Of a stretch of 64,000 nucleotides of DNA, positions 18,782 to 28,308 are shown in pieces (within the stretch, counting starts at the first letter, position 1; every line of letters starts with the position of its first letter). The DNA comes from Isosphaeraceae bacterium EP7 (GTDB lineage: Bacteria; Planctomycetota; Planctomycetia; Isosphaerales; Isosphaeraceae). The DNA lies in assembly GCA_038400315.1 (NCBI GenBank), contig CP151667.1:186001-250000 (forward strand). Direction: 5' to 3'. Both the position numbers and the translations under genes were made by a program. A model generated the notes under the pieces. That model saw nothing but the letters and a program-made list of their open reading frames with translations, made no database searches and was not told the DNA's origin.

Positions 18782-19633
18782 TTATTCGGCGTCGGGCTTG
18801 AAGCCCCAGATGACGTGGTCGATGCAAGTCAGGCTGAGGTCGGGGCTTTCGGCCATGCAGTGGGGGGAACCGGGGGTGGTCAGGGCGTCGAAGGTGGTTT
18901 GCATGGCGGGGGTCAGGCGGGGGCGGGCTCGGTTGGCGAGGTCTCGGAAGTATTCGAGGAGGAAGGTGCGCTCGTCGGGGCCTAGCGGGGCCTGGCGGAC
19001 GGTGGCACGGCTCTGCTCGGCGGGGCGGACGAGGCCGGCGTCTCGGAAGACCTGCACCAGGCGGCGGCCGACGTAGAACTTCTCGGGCTCGTCGGATTCG
19101 CGCTTGTAGGCGTCGTGCTCGGCCTGGCGCACGGCCAGCTCGACGTCGACCGGCCAGGGGAGCAGGACGTGATGCAGGGTGTCGTTCTCCAGGATGGCCA
19201 CGACGCCGCCCGGCCGGACGACCCGGGCCATTTGCTTCAGGGCCTCGACGGGCTCGGGCAGGCTGTAGAGGCTCTGGGCGCACCAGACGACGTCGAAGGC
19301 GCCGTCGGCGAAGGGCAAGTCCTCGAGCCTGGCGGCCGTCGGGCTGACGCGGGGGTCTCCTCCGGCCTGGTCGCGGGTCAGCCTGAGGTATGCGGGGAGG
19401 AGGTCGACGGAGGCGACGAGGCCGGTCTCGCCGACCCGCCGGGCCAGCCAGGCGGAGTAGACGCCGTCGCCGCAGGCCAGGTCGAGGACGCGATCGCCCT
19501 GGGCGATGGGCAGGGAGTCGACCATGGCCTGGAGCTCGGCGGCGAAGGCGCGGTGGTAGGCGCCCAGGAGCCCCTGGTAGTCGGGCAGGCGGTCGTCGGA
19601 GTCGGGCTTGGTCTCGGCGGATTGGGAGGACAT
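18782..19633 (-). CDS. Class I SAM-dependent methyltransferase
   Basis: A 283-residue protein with the Rossmann SAM-binding motif VLDLACGDGVYSAW (DLACGDG at 51-57), then SVDLLPAYL (motif II acidic residue), LPFADGAFDVVWCAQSLY (motif IV) and QMARVVRPGGVVAI (motif V-VI). This is the UbiE/Methyltransf_11 pattern. The C-terminal region (VELAVRQAEHDAYKR onward) is less typical and may set substrate choice. Substrate is unknown. It is transcribed towards the ELWxxDGT genes with a 134-base gap and divergent from 19863. Confidence 0.85.
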   Translation of the reverse strand: MSSQSAETKPDSDDRLPDYQGLLGAYHRAFAAELQAMVDSLPIAQGDRVLDLACGDGVYSAWLARRVGETGLVASVDLLPAYLRLTRDQAGGDPRVSPTAARLEDLPFADGAFDVVWCAQSLYSLPEPVEALKQMARVVRPGGVVAILENDTLHHVLLPWPVDVELAVRQAEHDAYKRESDEPEKFYVGRRLVQVFRDAGLVRPAEQSRATVRQAPLGPDERTFLLEYFRDLANRARPRLTPAMQTTFDALTTPGSPHCMAESPDLSLTCIDHVIWGFKPDAE

Positions 19634-19862
19634 GGGGGCTCGCGGGTGCTAGGGTGAGGTTGGGTGAGGGGGCCGGGGCCGAGCGGAGCAACCGCCGTGC
19701 CCGCCGGGCTGGCCCTCCAAGTTGAGGTCCCCGGGCGATCCCGCGAATCTTGGCGTGGCCGGCCGGGGTATCGGTAGAGTGACGAACGTGGCGGCGGCGG
19801 CAATCGCCGGGGTGACCTTCGCCCCGGGCCCCGGCGGTCCGAGAGCCCAAGGAGCTTTGAGG

Positions 19863-21605
19863 ATGATGCGGATGCGGCGGTTCCCCCGGTTGGTTTTGGT
19901 GGCGTCGCTGGCGCTGACGGCCTTCGCGGCCTGGTCGCGGCCGGCGCGGGCCCAGGTGGTGGTCGTGACGGCGCGGTCGCTGGATGCCCTGATCGGCGAG
20001 TTCCGGTACCTGGCGGAGAATGTCGGGTCCGAGGAAGACGCCAAGAAGGTGACCGACGGCCTGGACAAGTTGAAGGGGACCGAGCTGCTGAAGGGGGTGG
20101 ACACGACCCGCCCCTTCGGCCTCTTCGGGTCGATTGCCAAGGAGGCCGGGGCGCCGCCGACGGGCACCCTGTTCATCCCGGTGACGGACGGCCAGGCGGT
20201 GCTGGCCACGCTGGAGCAGGCCGGATTCGTGGTGCAGGAAGACCCGGGCGTGGCCGGGTTCACGCATAGGATCACCCCCCCCGGTGGCGCGGCGGGCGTG
20301 CCCTTGCTGGCCGTCTTGACCAAGGACTACCTGCTGGCTACGACCGGCACCGGCGGGGCCGATGAGCTGAAGGCCCTGCGGCCCGAGACCCTGCTGCCCA
20401 AGACGCCCGGGGCCGGCACCCTGTCGGTCCGGCTGCGGCTCGACCAGATCCCCGAGGAGTACAAGGCCCTGGTGCTCGGGCAGATCGAGCAGCGGCTGGC
20501 CGCCGAGCGCGACCGCAAGCCGGGCGAGAGCGACGCCGAGTACCAGGGTCGGCTGGCCGGCATGGCGTTCACCCAGGAGGCGTTCGATACCTTGCTGAAG
20601 GAGGCCGCCGAGCTGGGCCTGGACCTGAGGGTGGACACCGAGGCGGGGACCGCCGCCTTCGAGCTGTCGATGGGCGCGACGCCCGGCTCCAAGCTTGCCG
20701 AGACTGTGCGATCCTTCGGGGCGGCCCGCAGCCTGTTCCGCAACATCGGCAAGGACGCCGCGTTCGACGGCTGGGCCAACCTGCCGCTGTCCGGGCCGCT
20801 GCGCAAGGCCATCGACACGACGATCCAGCAGGGCCGGATCCAGGCCGCCAAGGCCGCCGAGGAGAAGGACCGCGTCCTGAGCACCAAGCTCATCGACGCC
20901 CTGGAACCGACCCTGAAGGGGGAAACCTTCGACCTGGGTGCCGCCCTGTACGGCCCCTACCCCGAGGACGCGGGCAAGACCCCGGTCTATGCCGCCCTGG
21001 TCGGCCTGAAGGTCAAGGACGGGGCCAAGATCGAGGCCTTCTTCCGCGAGGCCGTCTCGAACCAGGACGACGAGGACAAGAAGAAGGCCAAGGTCAGCCT
21101 CGACTTCGTCAAGGCCTCGCCCGAGGGGCCGGCCGTCCACAAGGTCGAGCTGCTGGAGAAGAACGAAGGGGACGAGCTGTTCGGCAAGGCCGACCTTTAT
21201 CTGTCGGTCCGCGACGACGTGATCCTGCTGTCCCTCGGCTCGCACGGGCAGGACGTGCTGAAGGACGCCCTGGCCCGGACCGCCGACAAGGCGCCGGCCG
21301 GCACCACCCAGCTGGAGCTGGCCGCCTTCCTGAAGCGGGTCGCGCCGATGACCGGCGACGATGACGAGGAACGCGCCGCGGCCAAGGAGGTCGCCGCCGA
21401 GACCTTCGTCGGCGAGGACGCGGACAAGGACGCCGTCCGGCTCAGGGTCGGTACCGAGGGGGACTACCTCCGGATCAGCCTGACCGCCGACGTCCCGGCC
21501 CTCAGCTTCCTGGCCGCGATCGGCGACGACGACGATGACGACGACGACAAGGCCGACAAGAAGGACGACGACAAGACGGAGAAGGACGACAAGGACGACA
21601 ACTGA
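19863..21605 (+). CDS. Exported protein of unknown function with acidic Asp/Lys tail
   Basis: A 580-residue protein. Residues about 5-30 form a signal peptide (LVLVASLALTAFAAW, then RPARA|Q). The body is an alternating helical/beta protein of a planctomycete type I cannot name; it includes VNFG-free, charged helices such as KVTDGLDKLKGTELLKGVD. The last 25 residues are almost only Asp, Lys and Glu. The start was chosen at 19863 because aaggag lies 8 bases upstream and the signal peptide begins there; the open frame starts 47 codons earlier with no signal sequence. Divergent from the methyltransferase gene. Confidence 0.75.
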   Translation: MMRMRRFPRLVLVASLALTAFAAWSRPARAQVVVVTARSLDALIGEFRYLAENVGSEEDAKKVTDGLDKLKGTELLKGVDTTRPFGLFGSIAKEAGAPPTGTLFIPVTDGQAVLATLEQAGFVVQEDPGVAGFTHRITPPGGAAGVPLLAVLTKDYLLATTGTGGADELKALRPETLLPKTPGAGTLSVRLRLDQIPEEYKALVLGQIEQRLAAERDRKPGESDAEYQGRLAGMAFTQEAFDTLLKEAAELGLDLRVDTEAGTAAFELSMGATPGSKLAETVRSFGAARSLFRNIGKDAAFDGWANLPLSGPLRKAIDTTIQQGRIQAAKAAEEKDRVLSTKLIDALEPTLKGETFDLGAALYGPYPEDAGKTPVYAALVGLKVKDGAKIEAFFREAVSNQDDEDKKKAKVSLDFVKASPEGPAVHKVELLEKNEGDELFGKADLYLSVRDDVILLSLGSHGQDVLKDALARTADKAPAGTTQLELAAFLKRVAPMTGDDDEERAAAKEVAAETFVGEDADKDAVRLRVGTEGDYLRISLTADVPALSFLAAIGDDDDDDDDKADKKDDDKTEKDDKDDN

Positions 21606-21670
21606 GCCGGGCCGCGACGCGGTCCCCCTCGCCGGCCTGGCGCCGGCGGGGGGGCCGGCTTCGGGCCGGT

Positions 21671-22678
21671 TCAGTTGGGCGGGGCGAGGTCCGGCAGGGG
21701 GATGTCGTCGGGGTTGGACCGGCCGGCGGCCGGCTTGGCCCTGGCCTTCGGCTTCGCGGGGGTGGCGGTGGAGTCGGGGTCGGTGGCCTTGAAGCTGGCC
21801 CCCGGGGTGGTAGCCGGCTCGTCGGCGACGGTCGACTCGATGATAGTCGGGGGCTCGTCCGCCGGCTTGATCACGGTGCCCGGGGGCACGATGACCTCGG
21901 CGGGCCCGTCGACGATCACCTCCTCGACCTTCAGCGGCGGGGCGTGCAGGTCGAGCAGGGCCTTGAGCTTGGTGCCCGACGGCGGGACCGAGATCTCGGC
22001 GCCGCCGACGATCTCGGCGGGCCTGACGCCGGGCAGATTGTAATAGACGTTGTTGGCGGCCCAGTCGACGGCCAGCACCGAGCCGTCGACGGAGGCGCCG
22101 GCGAAGAGCCCTCGGCTGCGCGCGTAGGAGAGGATCTCGGCGCGGAACCTCGGGTCGGTCCCGGCCCCCAGCTGCTTGCCCACCGGGCCGGCGGCCACGC
22201 CCACGTTGCCGCCCAGGGTCAGCTTGTCTCGGCCGCTGAGGACGCGCTGGACGGCCGCCCTGTTGCGGAAGACCAGCAGCAGCTCGCTGCTCTGGGCCCC
22301 GATCTGGAGCCCGACGCTGCCGCCGGAGAGGGTGACGAAGACGGGGTTGCTCCAGGTCCCCTTGGCGGTGCGCACCAGCAGCACGCCGCGGCCGTGCTTG
22401 CCGCCGATGACGAAGCCGGCCTTGATCATGTTGGGGATGATGAGGATCCCCTCGGCCTGCTGGAGCAGGACCTGGGGGACGGCCTGCTCGGAGTTGAAGT
22501 TGGTGGCGACGTCCTGGAAGGCGCCGTTGGCCATCTCGACGATGGCCATCTCGTTGCGGCCATTGCGCCCCGGGCGCTGGGCCCTGGCGTCGGCGGCCGC
22601 GGTGGCCAGGGCCAGCAGGGCGAGTGCGATGGTGGCCGCCGGGATCGTCCGGGGCCGGGGCGCTGCGTGCGTCGTCAT
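21671..22678 (-). CDS. Exported Ysc84/SYLF-domain protein
   Basis: A 335-residue protein with a signal peptide (IALALLALATAAADARAQ). Residues about 50-230 match the SYLF (Ysc84, DUF500) pattern: LLQQAEGILIIPNMIKAGFVIGG, GRGVLLVR, SVGLQIGAQSSELLLVF and KLTLGGNVGVAAGPVG. Family knowledge: SYLF domains bind phosphoinositides or other lipids in eukaryotes; bacterial members are periplasmic or outer-membrane associated with unclear roles. The C-terminal 90 residues are a Pro/Ala/Thr-rich low-complexity tail. GGAGG sits upstream of the ATG. Convergent with 19863 (65-base gap) and divergent from glgC. Confidence 0.88.
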   Translation of the reverse strand: MTTHAAPRPRTIPAATIALALLALATAAADARAQRPGRNGRNEMAIVEMANGAFQDVATNFNSEQAVPQVLLQQAEGILIIPNMIKAGFVIGGKHGRGVLLVRTAKGTWSNPVFVTLSGGSVGLQIGAQSSELLLVFRNRAAVQRVLSGRDKLTLGGNVGVAAGPVGKQLGAGTDPRFRAEILSYARSRGLFAGASVDGSVLAVDWAANNVYYNLPGVRPAEIVGGAEISVPPSGTKLKALLDLHAPPLKVEEVIVDGPAEVIVPPGTVIKPADEPPTIIESTVADEPATTPGASFKATDPDSTATPAKPKARAKPAAGRSNPDDIPLPDLAPPN

Positions 22679-22936
22679 GGGTGCTCAGCCTCCGTGCGAA
22701 CGGCCCTCGGCGGGCCGGCGGGATCTCCCCGGCCGCCGCGCGCGGGCCTCTATGCGAGAGGTCGTAACCGTAGTCCGCCGGGGCGTCAAGGCGAAGGCTC
22801 GGGGCATCGGATCGGGGCACTTGGGGCCTCCCGGTTGGTTTGCGGCCAATTTGGGCGCACAATGGGGGCGGGCCGGGTCACTGCATCCCATGTGCGGGGC
22901 CTCGGGCGGCCCGAAGCTGGAATCGGAGAAGCTCTG

Positions 22937-24178
22937 GTGCATCGCGACGTGATGGCGATCGTCCTGGCGGGGGGAAAAGGGACCCGGCTCGAGCCCCTGA
23001 CGCGCGACCGGGCCAAGCCCGCCGTGCCGTTCGGCGGCATCTACCGGATCATCGACTTCGCCCTGTCCAACTGCATCAACGCCGACATCCGCAAGATCCT
23101 GGTCCTCACCCAGTACAAGGCCGTCAGCCTCAGCCGGCACATCGACCAGGGCTGGCGGTTCCTCACCCGCGAGCTTGACGAGTACATCGAAGTCATCCCC
23201 CCCCAGCAACGCATCGCCGAGCACTGGTATCAGGGGACCGCCGACGCCATCTACCAGAACGTCTACACCATCGAGAAGGCCGCTCCGCGCGACACCCTGA
23301 TCCTCGGCGGCGACCACATCTACAAGATGAACTACGCCGAGATGATCGCGTTCCACCGCGAGAACAGGGCCGACCTCACCATCGCCTGCCTGCCCGTGCC
23401 CGTGTCCCAGGCCAGGGAGTTCGGCGTCATGAGCGTCGACGCCTCGGGGCGCGTCACCGGGTTCCTGGAGAAGCCCGAGAACCCCAGGCCCATGCCCGGC
23501 ACCACCGACCAGGTGCTCGCATCGATGGGTATTTATGTCTTTGCCACCGACGTGATGTACGAGCAGCTCTTCCAGGACGCCGCCAAGAAGGAGAGCAGCC
23601 AGCACGACTTCGGCAAGGACATCATCCCCGGCATGCTCGAGAACAGCCGCGTCTTCGCCTACCCGTTCCGCGACGCCAACCGCAAGGTCGCCGCCTACTG
23701 GCGCGACGTCGGCACCCTGGACGCCTACTTCCAGGCCAACATGGACCTCATCTCCGTCGACCCGATCCTGAACCTCTACGACCGCGTCTGGCCCATCCAC
23801 ACCCATCAGCCGGCCTATCCGCCGCCCAAGTTCGTGCACACCGAGGGCGACCGCCGGGGCGCCGCGTACAACTCGATCGTCTGCCAGGGGGCCATCGTCT
23901 CCGGCGGCCAGGTCTTCCGCAGCATCCTCTCGCCGGGCGTCCGGGTGAACAGCTTCGCCCTGATCGAGGACTCGATCCTCTTCGACGGCGTCGAGGTCGG
24001 CCGCCACGCCAGGGTCAGGCGCGCCATCCTCGACAAGGACGTCCGCGTCCCACCCGGCTTCGACATCGGCTGGAACCGCGAGCTCGACCTGGCACGCGGC
24101 CTGACCGTCACCGAAGAGGGGATCACCGTCGTGGCCAAGAGCGAGGACCTCGAACGCTTCACCCCCCAGGGAGACTGA
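22937..24178 (+). CDS. glgC: Glucose-1-phosphate adenylyltransferase (ADP-glucose pyrophosphorylase)
   Basis: A 413-residue enzyme, close to the usual 420-430, that makes ADP-glucose for glycogen synthesis. Motifs: VLAGGKGTRLEPLTRDRAKPA (nucleotide binding), PFGGIYRIIDFALSNC, EHWYQGTADA, GGDHIYKM (catalytic Asp) and GFLEKP. The C-terminal half is the left-handed beta-helix with SGGQVFRSILSPGVRVNSFA. The start is taken as GTG 22937 (reading VHRDVMAIVLAGG) because ggag lies 8 bases upstream; ATG 22952 is the alternative. The frame extends about 330 codons upstream over the Ysc84 gene, which is chance. No other glycogen gene is in the window. Confidence 0.93.
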   Translation: MHRDVMAIVLAGGKGTRLEPLTRDRAKPAVPFGGIYRIIDFALSNCINADIRKILVLTQYKAVSLSRHIDQGWRFLTRELDEYIEVIPPQQRIAEHWYQGTADAIYQNVYTIEKAAPRDTLILGGDHIYKMNYAEMIAFHRENRADLTIACLPVPVSQAREFGVMSVDASGRVTGFLEKPENPRPMPGTTDQVLASMGIYVFATDVMYEQLFQDAAKKESSQHDFGKDIIPGMLENSRVFAYPFRDANRKVAAYWRDVGTLDAYFQANMDLISVDPILNLYDRVWPIHTHQPAYPPPKFVHTEGDRRGAAYNSIVCQGAIVSGGQVFRSILSPGVRVNSFALIEDSILFDGVEVGRHARVRRAILDKDVRVPPGFDIGWNRELDLARGLTVTEEGITVVAKSEDLERFTPQGD

Positions 24179-24299
24179 AACAACCCCCCTCGGGGAGAGG
24201 CCAATCGGGCGCCCGGCCACGCGGCGGGCGCGCGGGAGTGCCCCATTTTGCTCCGAATTGTCAAAGACCGAGCCTATTCGACAGGCTCCGGGCCGATTT

Positions 24300-25523
24300 T
24301 CAGGCGATTCGCAAGCTCAAGGCCCCCGCGCGGGCGCCGGACGGGGCGACTGACGGGCGGGCCAGGCGGCGGGACGGCCGGGCGAGGAGCCCGGAGGCCT
24401 GGATCGAGGGGCGGCGGGCCGCGTTTCGGGCCGCGAGCGACCGGGCCAGCAGGAGCAAGCGGCCGGCCAGGTGGCTTCGTTCGGCGAAGTTCCCGGGCCT
24501 GTCCGCGAGGTGATTGGGGCTGATGGGGCGGGACTGGGCGGCGCGATTGTCGCCGGCGGGGCGGCCGGTGCGGTCGGAACCGGGATCGGTCGAGCCGGGG
24601 TCGGGCGTGGGCGTGGGGTCGCCGGGGAATTCCCGGGCGGGCGGGCGGGCGTAGGAAAGGTCGCGGGGCCGCTCGCGGTAGTCGTCGGTCATCACCTGCG
24701 GCGCGGGCTCGCGCCTCTGGCGGCCGCGTTGCAGCAGTTCCAGGGCCCAGCGCTGGCGGCGCAGGCTGGCCGTCTCGTAGCGGCGCAGCAGCACCAGCGT
24801 CGGGTCGTCGGCCGCGACCAGCCCCATCGACGTCGCCTCGCGCAGGTCGTCGTCGATCGCGTCGAGCGCCTCTTCCTGTCGCGCGACCAGCCCATCGAGC
24901 TCGGCCTCGACCAGCTCCCGGCGATGCTCGACGAGGTCCACGCCCATGCCCGCCTCGATCGGGCTGTCCTCATCGCGCAAGTCGGCGGCGATGCCCAGCA
25001 GGTCGAGCGCCAGGGTCGCTTGCTCGTCGGTCCAGGTCCCCTTGCGGTTGAGGGCCTTGCCCAGCATGGTCCAGCGGGCGATGAGCCAGTCGCAGCCGGC
25101 CGCGGTCATGGCCAGCCGGGGCGCGACCTCCTCGGGGCAATCGGCCAGGGTCCGCCCGAGCTTCGCCGCCTCGGCCCGGCGCTCGTCGGCCCAGCAGGCG
25201 CTCGCGCGACGCGCCCGGACGTCGCGGGCGATCCGCTCCTCGATCCGGCAGCGGTCGACGCGCACGCTCTCGATGGCGATGGTCTCGACGAGCCCCATCT
25301 CGAACGCGTTCATCGGCCGCAGCGACGAGTTCCACTGCTCGGCCCGCTCGCGGGCGGCCTGCGCCTCGTGCTCGGGGACGACGATCCCATCCCCGGCCAG
25401 CCCGTGAATCAGGCTATTCCTGCGAGACTGGGCCTTGCCCGCCTCGGTCCGGGGCCCGGTGCTACGGGTCGCGTTGCGTCGGTTGGCGTCAATCCGCCGC
25501 TGGCTGACTTCGAGCTTGCCCAT
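24300..25523 (-). CDS. STGPRT-motif basic protein of unknown function (copy 2)
   Basis: A 407-residue paralog of 2047-3195. The N-terminal block reads RIDANRRNATRSTGPRT then GKAQSRRNSLIHGL; WNSSLRPMNAFEMGLVETIA, LALDLLGIAADLRDED and LVLLRRYETASLRRQRWAL are also shared. The C-terminal 120 residues are Arg/Pro/Ala-rich and diverged. The start was set at 25523 by homology to copy 1 and by the leader gcgacgcagcacc, very like gcgacgacgcacc before copy 1; the longer frame (to 25643) has no counterpart. Convergent with glgC. Function unknown. Confidence 0.75.
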   Translation of the reverse strand: MGKLEVSQRRIDANRRNATRSTGPRTEAGKAQSRRNSLIHGLAGDGIVVPEHEAQAARERAEQWNSSLRPMNAFEMGLVETIAIESVRVDRCRIEERIARDVRARRASACWADERRAEAAKLGRTLADCPEEVAPRLAMTAAGCDWLIARWTMLGKALNRKGTWTDEQATLALDLLGIAADLRDEDSPIEAGMGVDLVEHRRELVEAELDGLVARQEEALDAIDDDLREATSMGLVAADDPTLVLLRRYETASLRRQRWALELLQRGRQRREPAPQVMTDDYRERPRDLSYARPPAREFPGDPTPTPDPGSTDPGSDRTGRPAGDNRAAQSRPISPNHLADRPGNFAERSHLAGRLLLLARSLAARNAARRPSIQASGLLARPSRRLARPSVAPSGARAGALSLRIA

Positions 25524-25894
25524 GGTGCTGCGTCGCTTCCTTGGGGTGGTGCGTTTCCGGGGGAAATGTCTCCCATGGATACTATCCCGAAAGAGGGACA
25601 ACTTCCAATGCCTAATTTGGAAAAAACCGGGCTCCATGCTCATGGCGACAAACTCGGCCCGGGGCCGCCGTCGAATTCGGGATGCATCCGCCGACCATCG
25701 AATCCCCTTCGATCGATCGATCGCGATGCGTCAATTCCGAGTCGCCCTATTCACACCGATGCTTCGAAGGGGCATACCAATCGAGGATGGCTAGCTCGCG
25801 GATTGCGGTGGAATTCTTGCACGGCGATGCCGTTGATCTCTTATCTTCGGTACGGATCTCCTGGACTCAGACAACCCGACGATTTGAGGTGCCG
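25524..25894. other. Divergent intergenic region with dispersed repeat
   Basis: Separates the STGPRT gene from the TPR gene and should hold both promoters; no convincing -35/-10 pair was picked out. It contains a 30-bp repeat (25657-25686) also seen near 29070. Confidence 0.5.
25657..25686 (+). repeat. Dispersed 30-bp intergenic repeat, copy A
   Basis: Agrees with 29070-29099 at 28 of 30 bases (core ending tcgggatgca). Both copies are in intergenic DNA upstream of plus-strand genes. Confidence 0.6.
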
Positions 25895-28267
25895 ATGAAG
25901 GCTCCTATGAAGTGGCTCCTCGTCGCCTTTCTGACGCTGTCCGGCGTGTCGTCCTCCCGGGCGCAAGAGGCCGGGGTCGGCAAGCGAGTCTTCCTCCAAC
26001 TCGGGACCGTCCTCAGGGAGAGCAGCAAGGTCGTCGATGACGAGGGGCGTGACGTCGGCGTGGTCGAGTCGAGAGACGGCCAGGATGCCTCTCTCGTCTA
26101 TCGGGTTGAAAAGACGGACGGCGAGTGGCTCTGGCTCCAGGATGAAAAAAGCGAGGTCCGCGGCTGGGTACAAAGCCGGTTCGCGATCCCCTACGACCAC
26201 GCCATCGACTTCTACACCAACCAGATCGGGGTTGCCCCGAGTGCCGCCCTCTATCATTCCAGAGGCATGATCTGGGCCGAGAAGGGAGACCACGACAAGG
26301 CGATCTCCGACTTCGGCGAGACAATCCGCCTTGCCCCGAAGTATCCGCAGGCCTATCTCGACCGGGGTCTCGCCTGGGTCGCGAAGCGGGACTACGACAA
26401 GGCGATCTCCGACTACGGCGAGGCGATCCGCCTCGACCCGAAGGATGCGTGGGGTCACTACAACCGGGGATTGGCCTGGTCCGAGAAAGAAGGGTACGAC
26501 AAGGCGATCTCCGACTTCGGCGAGGCAATCCGCCTCGACCCGAGGCATGCGTGGGCCCATCTCGACCGGGGTAACGCTTGGTACACCAAACAGGACTACG
26601 AGAAGGCGATCTCCGATTTCGACGAGGTGATCCGCCTCGTCCCGAAGAAGGCGCTGGGTTACTACAACCGTGGCTTGGTCTGGCATAGCAAGCAGGATTA
26701 CGAGAAGGCGATTTCAGACTACAACGAGGCGATCCGCCTCGACCCGAAGGATGCGCGGGGTTACTACAGCCGAGGCTTGGCCTGGTCCGCCAAGCGGGAC
26801 TTCGACAAGGCGATCTCCGATTACGGCGAGGCAATCCGCCTCGACCCGAAGGATGCGCGGGGTTACTACACCCGGGGATTAGCCTGGTCCGAGAAGGAGG
26901 AGTACGACAAGGCGATCTCCGACTTCGACGAGTCGATGCGCCTCGACCCGAAGGATGCGCGGGGTTACTACAGCCGAGGCTTGGCCTGGCATAGCAAGCA
27001 GGATTACGAGAAGGCGATCTCCGACTACAGCGAGTCGATCCGCCTCGACCCGAAGTTGGCGCTGGGTTACCACAACCGTGGCTTGGTCTGGCATGAACAG
27101 CGGGACCTTGACAAGGCGCTCTCCGACTTCGACGAGTCGATCCGCCTCGACCCGAAGGATGCGCGGGCTTATGCCGACCGCGGTAGCGCCTGGTCAGAGA
27201 AGGGGGACCTTGACAAGGCGATCTCCGACTTCGACGAATCGATCAGGCTCGATCCGAAGGATGCGCGGGCCTATCTCGAGCGTGGCTTGGCCTGGTCCGC
27301 CAAGAAGGACATCGACCGGGCGATCTCCGACTACGGGGAATCGATCAGGCTCGACCCGAAGGATGCCTGGGGCTACCGCAATCGTGGATACTGCTGGCAC
27401 CTCAAGGAGGACTACGAGAAGGCGATTGCCGATTATGACGAGTCGATTCACCTCGAGCCGAAGAGTGTCTCGACCTATCTCAACCGGGGAGGCGCCTGGC
27501 ACGCCAAACAGGACCTTGACAAGGCGATCTCCGACTTCGGCGAGGCAATCCGCCTCGACCCGAAGGATGCGCGGGGTTACTTCAGCCGTGGCTTGACCTG
27601 GCATAGCAAGCAGGATTACGACAAGGCCATCTCCGACTACGACGATTCGATCCGCCTTGAGCCGAAGGATGCGCGGGTTTACCACAACCGTGGCTTGGCC
27701 TGGCATAACAAGCTGGACTACGAGAAGGCGATCTCCGACTACGACGAGTCGATCCGCCTCGACCCGAAGGATGCGCGGTTTTACTACGACCGTGGGTTGG
27801 CCTGGCATAGCAAGCAGGATTACGACAAGGCCATCTCCGACTACGACGATTCGATCCGGCTTGAGCCGAAGGATATGCGGTGTTATTACAACCGGGGATT
27901 GGCCTGGATCGCCAAGCGGGATTACGAGAAGGCGATCTCCGACTTCGGCGAGGCGATCCGCATCGACCCGAAAAATTCGTTGGCCTACAATCGCCGGGCA
28001 TGGATATGGGCGACATGCCCAGATGCCAGGTTCCGAGACGGGAAGCGGGCCGTCGAGTCGGCCACCCGTGCTTGTGAGATCGGCGAATGGAAGGTTGCGG
28101 ATGAGCTCGATACTCTGGCCGCGGCCCATGCCGAAGTGGGCGAGTTCGACAAGGCCGTGGAGATTCAGCAGAAGGCGATCTTGCTCCTGGACGGAACTGA
28201 TCCGACGCAATGGATGGAACGAATTGAGCTCTATCGGGAGAAGAAGCCTTATCGGTCCGACGATTAG
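25895..28267 (+). CDS. Exported TPR-repeat protein with SH3-like N-terminal domain (17 TPRs)
   Basis: A 790-residue protein. A signal peptide (LLVAFLTLSGVSSSRAQ) is followed by an SH3-like segment (GKRVFLQLGTVLR to RGWVQSRFAIPYD). Then come 17 consecutive 34-residue TPR units of the type AYLERGLAWSAKKDIDRAIS, ending near residue 696, and a C-terminal helical cap (RAVESATRACEIGEWKVAD). TPR stacks mediate protein-protein contacts; the partner is unknown. The start at 25895 places gagg five bases upstream. A shorter paralog (8 TPRs) is at 33870 with the same leader sequence gatttgagg before the ATG. Confidence 0.85.
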   Translation: MKAPMKWLLVAFLTLSGVSSSRAQEAGVGKRVFLQLGTVLRESSKVVDDEGRDVGVVESRDGQDASLVYRVEKTDGEWLWLQDEKSEVRGWVQSRFAIPYDHAIDFYTNQIGVAPSAALYHSRGMIWAEKGDHDKAISDFGETIRLAPKYPQAYLDRGLAWVAKRDYDKAISDYGEAIRLDPKDAWGHYNRGLAWSEKEGYDKAISDFGEAIRLDPRHAWAHLDRGNAWYTKQDYEKAISDFDEVIRLVPKKALGYYNRGLVWHSKQDYEKAISDYNEAIRLDPKDARGYYSRGLAWSAKRDFDKAISDYGEAIRLDPKDARGYYTRGLAWSEKEEYDKAISDFDESMRLDPKDARGYYSRGLAWHSKQDYEKAISDYSESIRLDPKLALGYHNRGLVWHEQRDLDKALSDFDESIRLDPKDARAYADRGSAWSEKGDLDKAISDFDESIRLDPKDARAYLERGLAWSAKKDIDRAISDYGESIRLDPKDAWGYRNRGYCWHLKEDYEKAIADYDESIHLEPKSVSTYLNRGGAWHAKQDLDKAISDFGEAIRLDPKDARGYFSRGLTWHSKQDYDKAISDYDDSIRLEPKDARVYHNRGLAWHNKLDYEKAISDYDESIRLDPKDARFYYDRGLAWHSKQDYDKAISDYDDSIRLEPKDMRCYYNRGLAWIAKRDYEKAISDFGEAIRIDPKNSLAYNRRAWIWATCPDARFRDGKRAVESATRACEIGEWKVADELDTLAAAHAEVGEFDKAVEIQQKAILLLDGTDPTQWMERIELYREKKPYRSDD
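26249..27982 (+). repeat. Seventeen tandem 102-bp units encoding TPRs
   Basis: The span of 1734 bases is exactly 17 x 102. Neighbouring units share long stretches of identical DNA (for example aaggcgatctccgacta), so this is a coding minisatellite that could change copy number. Confidence 0.85.
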
Positions 28268-28308
28268 CCCCGCGGAGCCGGTTCCGGGCGGGGATCGGGC
28301 GGGACGTC

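Noticed and set aside
14721-22862. Continuous minus-strand open frame of about 2700 codons
   Set aside because: Only 14721-18647 is the gene. Upstream the frame runs antisense or out of frame through the methyltransferase, the acidic-tail protein and the Ysc84 gene; it is absence of stops in GC-rich DNA.
26249-27982. Regular repeats resembling a CRISPR array at first sight
   Set aside because: Units are 102 bp, contiguous, in frame and encode TPR motifs; there are no spacers.
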